DNA of 64,000 nucleotides, taken from positions 9,847,501 to 9,911,500 of the forward strand of contig JAXRKN010000045.1 in the NCBI GenBank assembly GCA_038502055.1, given 5' to 3'. Every line of letters begins with the position of its first letter. The first letter of the stretch is position 1. The notes under the pieces were generated by a model, which did not search any database, was not told the DNA's origin, and worked only from the letters and a program-made list of their open reading frames with translations. The translations under genes were made by a program, and so were the position numbers. The stretch comes from Tanytarsus gracilentus. Taxonomy: Eukaryota > Arthropoda > Insecta > Diptera > Chironomidae. Below are positions 46,265 to 60,541 of the stretch, piece after piece.

Positions 46265-49200
46265 AATGAAATGAGATGAAAGAGTGAAATGTTAATTTTT
46301 CGAATTTGTTGGAACTTGCAGTGAGTCACATGAGGTTGTCGTGTCCTTTCCTCGCACTATATGACTTTTTACTACTATTTTTATGTTCCGTTATAATCTT
46401 AATCGTAAAATTAAATTGAAATACTTTTTCTTTTGCCTTTTCTTCATCGTTTTGGTATGAAAAGCTTTTTGATGTTCAAGAAAAATTTCTTTCGATTTGT
46501 TGAACTTTAATGGCTCGAATTTTTTTAAGTACGGAATTAAAATGCCGTTATTATTGAGGCTAATGGGTTGTGAAAAATTGCTGATTTATTCAATTAGAGA
46601 AAAAATTAAAATCGAGAGCTTTTTTGAAAATTAACAATTTCAAAATTTTAAAATACGTTAAAAAATTGAGAAAATTTTAAACATTTTTTTTTCAACAAAA
46701 AACATAAAAATCTTGTTAGAGCTTTTTAAATTTTTAAACGCTCTAATTATCAAGAACTTTATTAAAAATCATAACTTGTTATGAGAAAATAATTTACCTT
46801 ACGTGATTGCTCATAAGAAAAGCGTCAATAACAGATTGCATAAATCTTGGACTTTTTAATTAATTCCCCTCACGTTTATTGACTCATTCAAATGCATAAC
46901 AAATTGAAAAAACATGAAAGGAAAATCTTAAAATTCTCAAGTCATTGCATAAATTTTCTTATTTCCTCTTGAGACTTGGTCAAATGCACCTGATTTCACA
47001 TTGAGATGAAGCTCAACTGTTCTTGTGCTGCAAAATTTGCATAAAAGATTTCCAATCAGTGTTGAAAATGTAATCAAAGAAAAATTTTCTCTGCTCAAGC
47101 CATCATAGCTCGGTGTAAAGTTAATAAAATTTCCATTTTGCAAGAACTTCTCAATAAGCTTTTGACTTATACAGAATAGCCTGGTAAAGTACGTCAAGAG
47201 AGTGAAGAAATTTTTAATCAATGCTCTCTCCATGTTTACCCTCTGGATTTGCAAATTTTCAATTCTCTTTTCAATGCAATTTCTCGATGGCAATTTGAAA
47301 TTATTTTTTCCATTGAAATTCATCAAATATTGAAAATGGTTTGCTGGAGGGAGTTAAATAGTCAAGTGGAACAATTAGTTAAATTCAAATGTAATTTCTG
47401 ATGCATGTCATCAATGTTTACCGCTAATTGAAATCAGTGTTTAGTTGCTGTGCAATCAAATAAAACCCAAAATGAAAATTGCTAATTGATTTTGTTGAAA
47501 TTTTTGAAATTGATTTGGATTTAAATATGTTTGAAATTTTATTTCAAATGAAAAATTAAGCATGAAATTTTAATAAAATTTGAGGTTTAAAGAAATTCAA
47601 AAAATAAATTCAATAATTTCTGGATTTACTTCAATAAGTTAATTGAATTAAGAAAATTACTCATTAAAACTTTTAATTACACTAAAATAATTTCATGTTT
47701 ATGGACGCACTTAAGAGGATTTTGGTTTTGCAGATGAATGAGCTTGAACATAAGCTTTTTTAATGTTTGAAATTAAGTCTGAGGAAAACTCAAATATGTT
47801 TAACATCATCATGGACATGAGTTCACTTCCAGCACTAATCACCGATAGTTTCAAGAGTTTGATCTCTTTTACAAACATTTGCCTTCTCTCACATATGGTT
47901 GAGAAAATTTTTCTCTTTTGAGAATTAATTTGATGTTTACGCAAAAGCTTTTTTCCGGTTGAATGGAAACTTTTTTTTCCATGTTCTGACATTTTTTCTC
48001 TCGAAGGCATCATGAGAAAAAGGAAAGAAGAAATAAAAGTTTTATTTTTCCTTCCTTCTTTTTTCTTCTTTAGCTCTGAATATTCAAGGATATTGTCATG
48101 AGGATACATTACACATGAGGGGAGAAAAGTTTGGTAAGTTGTGGATATTCTTGATAGGCGAAATGTCAGAAAGGTGAATCGAGTCAGAGAGCATAATCTT
48201 CTAAATATACACGCTCGAAAGTTTTCGTATACTTTTCGTTTGGATTATTTTTATTTAACTTCCATCGAGTTTATTTCATTCAGAGAAAAGAAAAAGTTTG
48301 CTTAAAAGGGATAATTAAATATAATGAAGCTCTTGACCTTCCATAATTTACTCAAGAGCGCTTTTAGCTGATGGTTGTGGAGATGCGAAATGATAGGAAA
48401 GGGATGGAAAAATAAATATGTTCCAGCAGATGGAGAGGAGCAAGATTCGAGAGCTTTTTGAGAAATGACCACTAAGAAATTTGAAATTTTAAAATACGTT
48501 ATTTAATTTTAAAATTTATTTTTATTATTTTAAAAGTTAAAGCAACAAATTTGAGAATTATAAAAATAATTAAATCTTATAACATGAAATGTAGTGGATT
48601 AAAAATTTACATAGAAATTTCATTGCAATTTTCAAAAGAACCCATAACGCTAAAGCGCGCTATTTCTAGTTTAACTTTCATAAACGTGTAAAAAATAAAT
48701 TAGATTAAAAACACAAAAAAACACCTCAATGACATTTTCATCTACTTAAAACTTTTTTTCGTCTCATTATCGCATGAAGTCGAACAAAAGCCTCTGAAAA
48801 TTGTCACCACAGAACCACGACACATACACAAAGTGAGCATTAAGCACACGAAGAGAAAGTTTCAAAATATGATGTTAATGTCTCACCCTCAAATGTGACT
48901 CATAAAAGCGTGATAACTTTTTTGTTGTTATTCTCAAAAAAGGAGGCGACGGCACAGTAATAATAAAAACATTATTCAATGTCATATTTTTCTCATCATG
49001 AAGAAAGGAAAAGCTCGAGTGTCTTTATCGAGTGTAATCTTGAAGGAAATTAATGTCTTTATGTGCTTTCTCCCTCCCATTCTTTTGTTCCACTCTTGCG
49101 CGCATTTTTAATGGACGAATATGCAAAAGAAGAAATAATTTCTAATGATGCCACCGGAAGTGTCAAGATACAGAAGATGCTCTCTGCGAAGGACTTAATT

Positions 49201-52200
49201 GAAGTTGGATTTATCATCTCTTTATGGATGTCCCGCATTTAGAGACAAAAAAAAAGATGATGGCATTTGGATTTCGCATAAAGCGAGAAATAATTCAGCA
49301 GATTTGTCACGATGATGGCGGAGAGATCAGGCCATGAGAGAAAATGAAAGATTTATGATTGTAATTATGCTCCTCCATCTCGACATTCAAGAAACTTCTC
49401 TTTTCTTTTTCGTAAAAGATGAATATTCAAAATGAAGATGTTGGAATATAAAAAATTCATTAGAGAGTCATTGCTTGGATAGTCGTTATGGTGTCTTTTG
49501 AGTGATTGTCATGAAAACAAAAGATTTTTTATAAAAATTTAGATTAAATTTTTTAGAAGTAAAAATTATAAATAAAATTTTTGCTCTAGAATATTTTTTA
49601 TCAAGTCACAAACAAATTTATTTAACTTAAATTTTAGAGCCATCGTAAACGTGTTCAATAGTCAATATCCAGTTAATTAGGTTATAACGCATAAAATTGC
49701 TATCCATATCCATAACATTTTACCTCCCGATCATTTTTCGACATCACGCTATCAATCTAAATTGCCAATAAACCCAATATCAGAATAGATAACACTTTCT
49801 AATGGATAATAATCGATCGGAATGGCATTATGTGATAGTATCACACATATCGCAGTCCTCATGAATTAATAATTTTATTAACCTCCATCTCAATATGATC
49901 CCAAATTGCTCGCCTCATAATCATTTGAAATAATGTGCAAATTGACATAAACATCAAGAGGAATTTGAGTGTGTGTGTTTGTGTGTGTGTGCGGCACTTT
50001 CTGCGGAATTACAAATAAGAAAATTCCATTATTTATTCATTTTCTCGTCTTCTTATTTTTTGAAGGTGTTAATAGTCATCGAATTAAAGTGATTTCACAA
50101 GCACGTGCTCGGAATCATCTACACACACAAACACAAAGTCCATTCATGAAAAATTATCCGCATTGCATTCATCTCATCTTTCCTTTTACACATGAATGAC
50201 GAATGAATGAACCGAAGTCGCTCATGCTGAAATTAAATATTATTCATCGCTTCGATGTTGGTGTATTGTTGACCGACTCATACAACTTCTTTGTTGCGGC
50301 TTCTAATCTTAACTAATGATGGAAATTTTCTGATAAGAAGGCAATAATGGGATGAAGGATCGTTGATGACGGTTTGATAGCAAAGCTGATTGGGGTTTAT
50401 CCAAAAATTTTGTGGATTTTTAAAATTTTAAAAAATTATTACCAAAAATGTGACCTAACTAATTTTAGAATATTTTTGAAATTTAATTATGTTTTTTCAC
50501 GAAAAATAATTAAAAATCAGTTAAAAAAGATTAAATTTGAAATTTTCTCTCAATTTAATTTGAAATCTAAAAGTTCGTTACAAAATTTTATTTGTAATTT
50601 TAATTTTTTATAACCCTAAATTGCTGTTTTTAGTCCTTGAAAAAATATTAAACCCTAACTTTATATCAACCCCATCAAAATATCAAAATCAATTTCTTCC
50701 TTTCGTCAAAAAATGTAATGAAAAACTTTTATCCTCTTGCTTTTATTAATTCGAGCCTTTTTGACTCTTTCATGTTATTTTTCTCAGAGGCCGGTCAAAA
50801 GGAGATTTTTCTTTGAAACACAAAAGAGACTTTAATGTCATGCGTCAGGCCGCATATATTGAAAATTCAATCAATGTTATCAGGATCGTCTGCTTTCGTG
50901 AACAAAATTGAAAAACAATGAAGGGATAAAAAGGGTAATAAAAATTGCCAGATTCACTTAAAATGACCCATAATCGAGCGTGTGTGTTTACATAGAGTCG
51001 TGTCAACGTCAACTCGTTTGACGGAGGAAAAACTTTTATGCTAATTTCATCATCCTAAACATAAAAAAGCTTTTTTTGTATCTTTTTATTTATTGACCAG
51101 AAAACTTCATAAGTTGTTGCGGAAATCTGTTCACAAGGCTCACCATCAATATTAAGCGACCACATGCATAATCAACGATGATGAAGAAGAGTGAAAATGT
51201 AATAAAAACGAGACAAAGTAATTTTATTGAAGAGGATCTCCTCAACGAACCATAAAAAGAAATCTAATTTAATAATCTTACCGAGCTTGACGGCATGAAA
51301 CTCTCAGTTGAGGATGTAAAATGATGTTGAGTGTCTTTTTTCCATGCACACATGGCGATTCTGCTTAATAAACGCGCTTCGCAGAAATTAATTATGCCAC
51401 AAAGTATCATGAATTTTTATCCTGGTGAAGAATTTTGAGTTTAATCAATTTTTTTTAAATTTTACGAAGAAATTATTTATTTTTAAAAATTAAAATAATT
51501 CAAATTTACCTCAAGGACATGCGTTTTATTAGAGTCCACTCCGTCAGCGTTTCGCTTCCTACTTTTTACTCTCATGTGTGTGTGTCGTGATACTTTAATG
51601 ATCTTTCATCTCTCTGGCAAAAATAATTATGCGGGGGATTACGCCACGAGAGCTTTATGCTTTGTGACATCATTCGTCGCTTTTATGTCGCATATAAACG
51701 CAAATTGATGATAGAAGAATACTTTTTGATGGACGCGCATGAATGTTTTTAATTAAATGTAATTGATATACTGCTTTTATGAGTAAGCGTGATTGAAGAT
51801 TAAAACTACAACGTTATTGAATTTTGGTGGGAAAAAAAGTTTTGCAATTTTATTTATTTCAAATCAACAAAAAAAAATTAAACAAATTTTTTTGAATTCT
51901 AAATTTTTAAAAAAATTTCAAAAAATTTAGGAATTTTATGAAATTATTAAATCAAAAAAGTTTTTTTAAAATTCCAGACGTTACCTAAAGCAAAAAGTTG
52001 ATTAAAAAACTATTTTTAAGCATTTATCGAGTGGATCAACGTACATCACAGAGCTTGTTGCTCTGACACTCTAACCTCAACCTCAACAAACATTCAAGTT
52101 CTCTGTATATATTTGAAAAAAATATAATCAATGGCTTGTCAGATTCTGAAGTATTTATTACTTTCATGAGAGAATAAAGGCAACAGCCAGAAGCATCATC

Positions 52201-55200
52201 AGCAGTGACGAGAACAGAAAGAAATTGAAAAAAAGAGCAAAGTTCTCTCTCATCATAAAACGCTGATTGTGTGGCGGCAAAAAAAACAAAGAATTCTCTC
52301 GCCATAGCAACATGCGATATATGCATAAAAAAAGCAATATGAAAAGTGCTGAATAATTTACGTAAAATTTCCTCTGCGATAGAACGCTCAAAAATGCATG
52401 CACGAAGTCTATTTGCTGAACTCAAAAGTGTTTTTCGAAATAAAAACTCCGCACAATAGAAAATGCATTCATTGGCAATTCGTCGAGGAAAATTGGTTGA
52501 AAATATTTTTTATTTCAAATTTCGAGTGCGCTCGAATTGAAAATCAGCTAGCGATGCCAATTTCACACAATACCATGTGTTCCTTTCATTGACATTATCA
52601 TTTCTCGCATTCGTCTAAAAAATACGACGTCAATGGGTGGAAAAATTCAAATAATTTAAATTATTTTAATTCTACAAATTTATTTTAGATTAATTTTTTA
52701 AAATTAATTAATTACACATAAAGTGTCCATCCCTTGATTTTCAGCATTTATATTTTCCAACCAGCCAACGCTTTCTCGTGGAAGAAAATGTGAAGAGGCA
52801 AAAAGTTAAAAATCGATTTTTTATTTGTTCGAACGAGAAAAAAGTGTGAGCTTTGTGTTTTAACTCTTTCTCACTTGAAAATGCAATTTTCTGATCATTC
52901 ACAGACACAACAAGGATGTTGCATCTCTATATTGTTTGCGTGTCAAATATATTTCTCTATTTTATTTTTTTTCTGAGAAAAACTTTTTGTGTTAATGCAA
53001 TTCAATAGTTTTCTAATGTTCGAATTGGGATAAAGTGTGAAAGAGGATTTGATTGCAATATTTTGTTGTGCAAAAAGCACATATGTGCATCTCAATTTCA
53101 TAAATCAAGAGTGAAAGATAATGCAATTGCAAATAGACAAAGATTTTACCACGTCAGGACAAAAATAACAGTTGAGAGGTTCAAATAAGTTAAGGTTAAA
53201 TTTTAGTATTTTTAAAAATATTAAAGTTTTTTTGAATTTAACGGAATTTTTTCTTTATGTCCTTGCGTAGGATTTTCATACATTTTACGAAACATTTTCA
53301 TTATTAAGCGATTGTTTAGAAAATTTGTGATGACGACAAATTAAAAACTTTTTATATTTCAACAATTGTTGATTATTTAAATTAAATTAAGCTTTTAAAA
53401 AAAATAAGGTTAAAAGTTTATTTTTCCCACATCGACTCTAAATTTTTGACCTCATTTAAAAATTCATTGCATAATCGCACAAATAAATTCAATGTTCATT
53501 TTAGAATGGGGAGAGAATGAAAAAGTTGAAAGAAAATTGTCGTGAGCTTTTGGGAATTCTCACGAAAATCTTCCTACATACCATGAAACACTTCACCGCA
53601 TTTAAACACTAAGAGAATGTGTAAGATCGTGTAGAAGAAGTTTCTCAAGTCTCAAACAATTTTCATTTTCCTCCTTTTTTTATTTCTTTAATGAAGTCTC
53701 ACGAGACTCAATATTTTCTCATATAAAGTTTAGCATAGAATGAGTGAAAAGTTCATGTGAAATGCCTTACGGAAGCACTTTGGTGTGAGATAGGAAATTT
53801 CGTTTTAATGAACTTTTTACGCATGATGAATTGAGAGCGAGAGCTTGTGAAGAAATTCTCGTATTTGATTATCATTACCCTAATGGCATTTTAATCATCT
53901 CTATTATGCTTTTTGCTGCGTGAAGCTTCAAATTTCTTTTATTTTACGTTCAAGAAAATTGAACTTTTGTGGAATACAAAAAACTTTTTAAGAAAAAAAA
54001 TATAATTAAGCTTTTATCGTTGAAAAGTTTTTACTAAATTTTTTAATTCACTAAAGAAGAAAATCCTTAATTAACTTCAATTAGTGCTTAAATTTTTTTT
54101 AAACGAAATCCATTCCCAGTTCTAATTACCATCTCTCATAAAGGAACTCAGAAATTCATTATATTTCTTTTAAAAGCAAAGCACACCTTATTAGCAGCAG
54201 CAACAACCAGCTAATTGTTCATTCCCAAGAAATCTTAAAGAAGTGAGATGAAAGACTGGGTAATTACTTTGAAGGGAAGGCAAAAGCAAACAAACAAGCT
54301 GAAATTGAAAAGAGACGAATGTCTTTTATTTCTTATTGTGCCCTTTTGTCTTTTTCCCCGCGTTAATTCGAAAGAAGCTTGAAAAAATTTTTAATGATCA
54401 TTTTAATTAGCAAATTATTTTTTCTTAAAAGGAAAAATTTATGAAAATAATTTTCTCGCGAAGATTATTTGTAAATTTAATATTTTGTTTTATTTTTTAA
54501 AAATTTATCAATTTTGAGAGAAAACATTTTTGCTATCAAAAATTTTTAATTTGTTAAAAAAAATTTTTTCTTAAATTTTCAGTTTTAATTTTAAAATTAA
54601 AGAGTTTCCCCACCTTGAAATATTTTAATTACATTTCAAATAAATTCTCTTTTAATTCACGTCGAAAAAAATTAGGAATTTTTAAACTTTTTAACCCTTT
54701 TGCATTGCCATTAAAATTAATAATTTAACCTTCATAAAATTAATTGAAAACTTCGCTACTTTGAGCCCCTTAAGGACATTAAGTTAGATAAAAATTACGT
54801 GCAAAGATGTCATTATATCGGCGGGAGTAATTTGAGTGCCATTTTACGCTGTCGCGCCGCCAGAATTATCCAAACTTTAACCATTAACATGACAACTGTC
54901 GAATCCATAGCTAAATTAGCTCCAGTGGTTTTACTTCTTAATTACCCTCAAGTTAATTATTCAAAGTTCAATCAATCATCGCAAATACTGTCTTCCCTAC
55001 CCAATCAGTTTCTTGGTACATAACCGCTCGACCACAGTAAGATCAAAGGACATTTCATCAAGCTATAATCGCCTTGTTGATAAAACTTTCCACACAAGTC
55101 TCTCTCTCACTTTGCAAAGCTTTGAGCATCATTGAAGTGAAAATGATATCGGAAGCTTTACGAACGTTACAACACAGCTATTTGAAAACCCGCAGCAGTG

Positions 55201-57045
55201 TAAACGGGTAGAAAAAGAAGTGAGATATAGTGAAGCGACTATCGTAGAGGATGAAAAGTTTTTCTCTCCCCATTTAATGAAGAGAAAGCGAAGATTGTTC
55301 AACTTTGATAGCACTTCATGCCCGAGAGTGAGAATTCCATTGAAACTGAGCCACTTCGAGATGAATTAAATATTTTTTCTCTCCACTCTTCTAATCTCAA
55401 ACACATAAACAGCAATTAATCATCGTGAAGGAAAACGGAGTTGATTATTGCGGGATTTTTGGCGTCTTTTTCCTGGAGAAAGAAGTTGAAAAGTTGATTA
55501 TCATAATTGCAGTTTTGAAAATATTTTTCGAGGGGTCGAATTGGAGTTAGAGAAATCAACAAGTTTTAGTGTGAAAAAATGCTGAATTTCGATAATTTTT
55601 TTTACTCTAAAATTTTAAAAAATTTCAACCATGACCTAATTTTAAATTCACCCTCTTTTATTCTTTTAAGCATCCAAAATAAGCAAGCGAAAATCGTTTA
55701 CCGAAAAATATCTTGGCAACGTTCTTTTATTAATTCTCTCGTGTGTTCCAATTTTTCACAATCTCCACCTCCAAAATCCACTCAAAGCACTCAAATTTGT
55801 ATTTATCCAAATCCTCCCGCCACAATCTAAATGTTTAATTATAACGAGGATAAATGATCCATTAGAGTATGAGCGCCGCCGCGAAATAGATATGCATTAG
55901 GGAATTCATCATCATCTGCAGCTGGAAATTGTTTTTGGCACACTCACACAGCATTGCTCTGACTTTAATATTTTTAATTAGAAATATCAATTAATCATAG
56001 GAGAAAAAAGAGAGATTTATATATTTCTAATTGAAATTGGCACATTGCAGGGAGTTTTGCTGTCTCGATGATCCGCAAGAGACTTCAACGTGAATATGAG
56101 AATCGCAATCGAGAGAAGCCAATAATTTCGATGTTTTAATTGAATTTTGCTTCGCTCAATGAACAAATTTGCCCAGAAGTTATTTTTTTTATTCCGAAAG
56201 GATTTCTTTAAATTGCATTTCACGGGTGTGTGAGATTGGGGTCGAGATATTTGATCACTGATTGGTAAATGATGTTGCGACTAACCATTGAATATTTCAA
56301 CTCTACCTTTCTCAAACCCTCCTTCACATTATACATCACGTCAACTTGCTCGACCATACATCATTTAATTTATGCCCTCAATGATGGATTTGAGCGAATG
56401 ATTGAGTGGATGTATGGTCAGAAAAGAGGAAAGAAAAAGGAAAGTTGAACATGTGGGTTGTGATGGAATATTTAGTAAATAGTCGAACTGAAAGTAATTG
56501 ATTTGTAGTTGATGTCGGAACAGATTTAGAGTCAGCCAGAAAGTTGAAAATTTATTTGCATTTAAAATTTGATAAATAGATTTTTAAAAAATTTATCAAG
56601 CATTTTTTTGATACTAGAAACGTGTGCATGGCAAGGCTGTATTTTTTAATCTTAAAAAAATTCTGAGACTTTTAAAAAAACCGTTAATTTGAATTTGAAT
56701 TCTAAAATTACGTTAAAAAATTTTACACACAAATAAACGAAAAAATCAAATTTTCTATTTTATTAAATTAAAATTTAATTTTCATGTAATCACAAATTCA
56801 TTACATAACTTTCTTATCAAATTATTCAAACAACCTTGACGACAGTGAAAAATGCACATCAAGAAAATACCCAAAAATAGATGATTGATGATCCACAACC
56901 TCAAAAATGTGTGTCGATATCGAAGAAATTAGTGAAATTGATTGCTACTGCAACTTTTTTTTAACATTCAATTAACTGCAAAAAAATTGATAAGGCTCAA
57001 TTAGCATGACTTGTGGTGGGGAAATTAAAGTGATAACACAGAAGC
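46265..57045. other. Gene-poor region (10.8 kb)
   Basis: I see no supported gene. The longest frames, on the minus strand at 46937-47326, 47711-48109 and 52036-52425 (about 130 codons each), carry no domain I recognise and no convincing splice context. There is a short GT repeat at about 49968-49991 and a mini-palindrome at 52630-52737. Scattered AT-rich short repeats containing TTAAAAT(T)ACGTTA occur near 46650, 48493 and 56702. Confidence 0.45.
52630..52737. repeat. Mini-palindrome, AGGGATGGAAA family
   Basis: TCAATGGGTGGAAAA and TGTCCATCCCTTGA form inverted ends. The interior pairs AATTATTTTAATT-like arms over 108 bp. Confidence 0.65.
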
Positions 57046-57083
57046 TATAAATTCAACTCAATGCCATTAAATTACGGTCAGTT
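57046..57083 (+). promoter_or_regulatory. Core promoter of the peritrophin-like gene
   Basis: TATAAAT at 57046-57052 is followed by the arthropod initiator TCAGTT at 57078-57083, with the A at 57080 as the likely start site, 34 bp downstream. That gives a 5' leader of about 40 bp before the ATG at 57120. It is the clearest core promoter in the window. Confidence 0.7.
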
Positions 57084-57119
57084 GAGTGTTCGGCGACGAG
57101 TTACGCATATCGATTTGAT

Positions 57120-57837
57120 ATGTTGACAAAAATTTTACTATTTGCATTGGCTTTGAGTCTACACTCGATAGCCATACAATCAGCATCACTGTTTGATTTG
57201 GGATTGGGTGCATTGGGTCAATTGCAGAACGGAAATGGAAATGGACATTATGAGAACGGTAATGGCAATGGAAATGGTGATGACGATGAGGATGAGGAAG
57301 AGCCATCTGAGGAGGAGAAAGAGAGAGAAGTCAATCCGTTTCACAAATTAAATTCCATGCAAGATGGACAAGGATTTCCATACTTGTGGCCTCAATTTCC
57401 ATTCGTGCCTGGTCTTCAATTTCCACCAAATTATCCCGAATGGATGCTCGCACGTAGACCAACTGCCATTCCTGACCTTTCAAATCTCGGATTAGGCTTG
57501 AATTTGCCATGGGGTGAGTAATTTTAAAACGGAAGCTCAAAAGAGCTTTTAAAAGCTCGTTAAAATTTTGACTAAAATAATTAAATATTTAGGACGTCCT
57601 GAAAACGGCGACGACGATGATGATGACGACGAAAATGGCGAAAAATCCGAAGAAGAGCCCGATATTGAGGAGTGTCCAGAAGACGGCATTAAATTCATTT
57701 CCCACCCCGAGAATTGCGAGCAATACATTCTCTGCATTGATGGCGAAGAAGTCACTGAACTCGACTGTCCAGACGACTTGCACTTCAGCAGAGAATCGCG
57801 TTCGTGTGTCGATCCCGACGAAGCTGAATGCGAATAA
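57120..57837 (+). CDS. Secreted acidic protein with one chitin-binding peritrophin-A (CBM14) domain
   Basis: Two exons, 57120-57513 and 57593-57837, join in phase (phase 1) into 212 residues. The first 22 residues (MLTKILLFALALSLHSIAIQ and following) are a signal peptide. A low-complexity NGNGNG/DDDEDEEE tract follows, then a Pro/Phe/Trp-rich stretch (FPYLWPQFPFVPGLQFPPNY), then a second acidic tract (GDDDDDDDENGE). The C-terminus has six cysteines in CBM14 order: ECPEDG, PENC, YILC, LDC, SRSC and AEC, with the aromatic residues that contact chitin (CEQYILC, LHFS). It is a peritrophic-matrix or cuticle protein. The strong TATA promoter suggests stage- or tissue-specific expression. With a single domain it can bind but probably not crosslink chitin on its own. 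Acidic runs suggest Ca2+ or basic-protein binding, which is inference. Confidence 0.92.
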
Positions 57838-57896
57838 AATTTTTATGGCCTTTTCTCATGAAAAAAATTGACCATCAGCGTTTAATAATTAATTCA

Positions 57897-57902
57897 AATA
57901 AA
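57897..57902 (+). terminator. Poly(A) signal of the peritrophin-like gene
   Basis: AATAAA lies 60 bp after the stop codon. Confidence 0.65.
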
Positions 57903-60541
57903 AAGTGATTGTAATTCAATGTGTAATCAATTTAAAACATGACAATAGAACAAAAAAATAATAAATTTGATTTTGACAAAATGAGAGAAATTTTTTTCTC
58001 TCACATTTTTTGCTCGACATACACGCGACAGGAAGCCATAAAATTTTAATAAAAAAATAACATTGAGATACTTTTTGTGTGTTCACGGTGAGCGATGATG
58101 AAAAATTTTGAAATTAATTTTACAGAAAAGTTGAGATCTGTATTTTTGTTTTAAATCAAATATTTTGAGATTGTTTATGTGTTTTGGACATAATTGAGTT
58201 GGTTGAGATTAAAATTATTATTTTTTAAATTTTTCTTTTATCTCATGTCACTTTTCTATATTTAATGCATCCCCAAAAAATTTCCGCCATCATTCATTAA
58301 AAATTTGTAAACTATTTTTTCTCACCGATATTACGTGCACACGATAAAAACATATAAACACACACGGGAGAGGCAAAAAGTGTATTTATTCATAACTAAC
58401 AAGCATGCAGCAGTTGTGTGGAGCCCTGAAACACGCTCAATTGTACAAATAGTCGATATTTCAATTTATTTCTCCCTCTCTGAAACGCAAAAACCAATTT
58501 TTTATTTATTCAAACTTTTTTACCGTTTCGTACAATCGGGTGCGAGTTGTTGATTGAATGAAAACCATTTTTTATCATCTTTTCTCCATCCTCACATCGC
58601 TGCAATTGTTAAAAATAGCCCTCCCATCGCAATTTCGTTGCTGGCTGTGTTGATTCATGTAGAAATCAAGTGCGTGTTTAAATTGATTTTAAATGTAATG
58701 GACGTGCCTTGAATGGCGACAGTCAATCTCTCCCTCTGTTGATTTTTTTTGTTGACAATTGCGAACCCTTGGATAAATTTGATCTCACTAAAGATCAAAT
58801 GTCGGGCATATGGTAAAAATTTTGCGAGAAATGAAAACGATAAAAAGATAGAAAGAAATTTTAAAAATTTAACGTTTATTTTAGATTTAAAAAAATTCAT
58901 AAAAATAATTTTTAAAATTTGAATTTTTTGATTCAAGCAGAAAAATTTTTCATCAAAGTTAAAATTTTTTCGAAAAAGAAGAAAAATAATATTTTCCTAA
59001 ATCTGAAAAGTTTTTCAACATTTTAAGCTTTTTCTAAGTTTTGAGGTTTTACTTTTTATCCAAGCCAAGTAGATTTTTTAATAGTTTGAAACTACAAAAA
59101 TATTTTCCCCCTCAAATAAAAAAAAAAATAATTTTTTTGATGCGTCGAATGAAAAAAGTTTAATAAAAACTCATCTGAAACCTTTGACCAAAAATTTTTT
59201 TACACTGACAATTTGATAAATGAATTTTTTTCTCTCTTCCACATTCCCAAAATATGAAAATGTAATGCTTTGTAGTCAAAGGACAAACAGCACATACACG
59301 AACACTTAAAAGGCAATGAAAAACAGAGACAAAAGTTTAAATCTCGAATAAATCAAATTTATATGCCGTTTCTGTCGTCTAAAAAAAACACATAATTTTT
59401 GGTCACGAATTTCAATGTTTTTCCAACATTATAAAAATCCCCTTCTTTGACGATAGAGTACGGTGTGACTGTAAATAACATTGTAAACACGAGTATCAGG
59501 CAAATGTTCCGTCATTATTCAATCGTTATGTTCCATCTCTGGTATTTTTCTGCTGATGCTTCCACTTTTTTTCCGCTCGTCTATTGAGAGCATCTAGAGT
59601 AAGAGAGAGATGGGTTGCCGAGTTATGTAAATAATGGCTGTATAGTGACTGTGTGTGAATTTGAAATTCAAGCATCGCTTTTTCTTGTCTCTTCTTCCTC
59701 TCTTTTAATGCGACGTGATTCTAGCCACACACACACAGGACTAAATATTTCCAGATGAATCCGCAAGATTTTTCTATTGAAGCTTCAGCTGCTATTGTCG
59801 ATCAAAAATATGATGGATGAGTGTGTGTGTATTTATAATATTCTGAATTTATCACTTGACGTCATGAGCACCTAATGTGCTTTTAAAGAGCCCCGAAAAA
59901 AATCTCTCCTCGAGGGTCAAGGGCGATCAAAAAAGGAAAGCTAAAACGAGCATGAAAAGATTTAGTGAGGATGAACTTGGATTTAAAAAAAAGATTCTGC
60001 TTTGAATTTATAAAAAAATCTACAACTTAAAAGAAAATTCAGCAATTAAATTTCCATGAAAAATTATAAAAATTTTTAAGCAAAAATTTCAATTCGAAAA
60101 ATACTTTCATCATCATCATTAAAATTTAATCGCATTTTTCATTAAATTTTAAAGAATTCACAAAAGTCTTTTTTAAAGTCCCTAAAATCAACTTCACCTG
60201 TCTGAGAGCAAAATCCGTCCTTTTTTAAAAAATAATGAAGTCATTCAGAAACGCGCCTCGAGAATTGTTTTAGAAAATAATGGAAATTGAAATTTTGTTC
60301 ACCCTTTTTTGTTCCATTGTCATTATCTTCTTCTTTTTACCATTTAATGATCAAAATACACCCCAAGTGCAGGTTTTATCCGTTTTATCTCTTAAGTGGG
60401 TTGTTGAGCATGTCTCGTACTCGCATATCTTGCCCTTTCGACAGACGTAACATTTTAATTATTTTCTGATATCTATGGAATGCCGGCACTCTCATGGGAC
60501 GAAAAAATTTCAGGAATTTTCCATTCTTCAGAGTGTTTTTA

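Noticed and set aside
46937..47326. Minus-strand ORF of 129 codons
   Set aside because: It has no recognised family, AT-rich composition and no supporting splice or promoter signals. I considered a chemoreceptor fragment, but no receptor signature was found.
47711..48109. Minus-strand ORF of 132 codons
   Set aside because: It is Lys/Ser-rich with no motif, and the length is possible by chance in 64 kb of such sequence. It was also considered with 46937-47326 as one gene, but no convincing junction was seen.
49968..49991. GT-rich run
   Set aside because: It is a short imperfect microsatellite of no special interest.
52036..52425. Minus-strand ORF of 129 codons
   Set aside because: A second frame is open over the same bases, no domain is seen, and the context is AT-rich non-coding.
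54799..55023. Plus-strand ORF of 74 codons with fairly balanced composition
   Set aside because: It has no signal peptide, domain or splice context.
57549..57871. Frames overlapping the second peritrophin exon on both strands
   Set aside because: They are by-products of the repetitive acidic codons (GAY repeats). Only the CBM14 frame has conserved cysteines.
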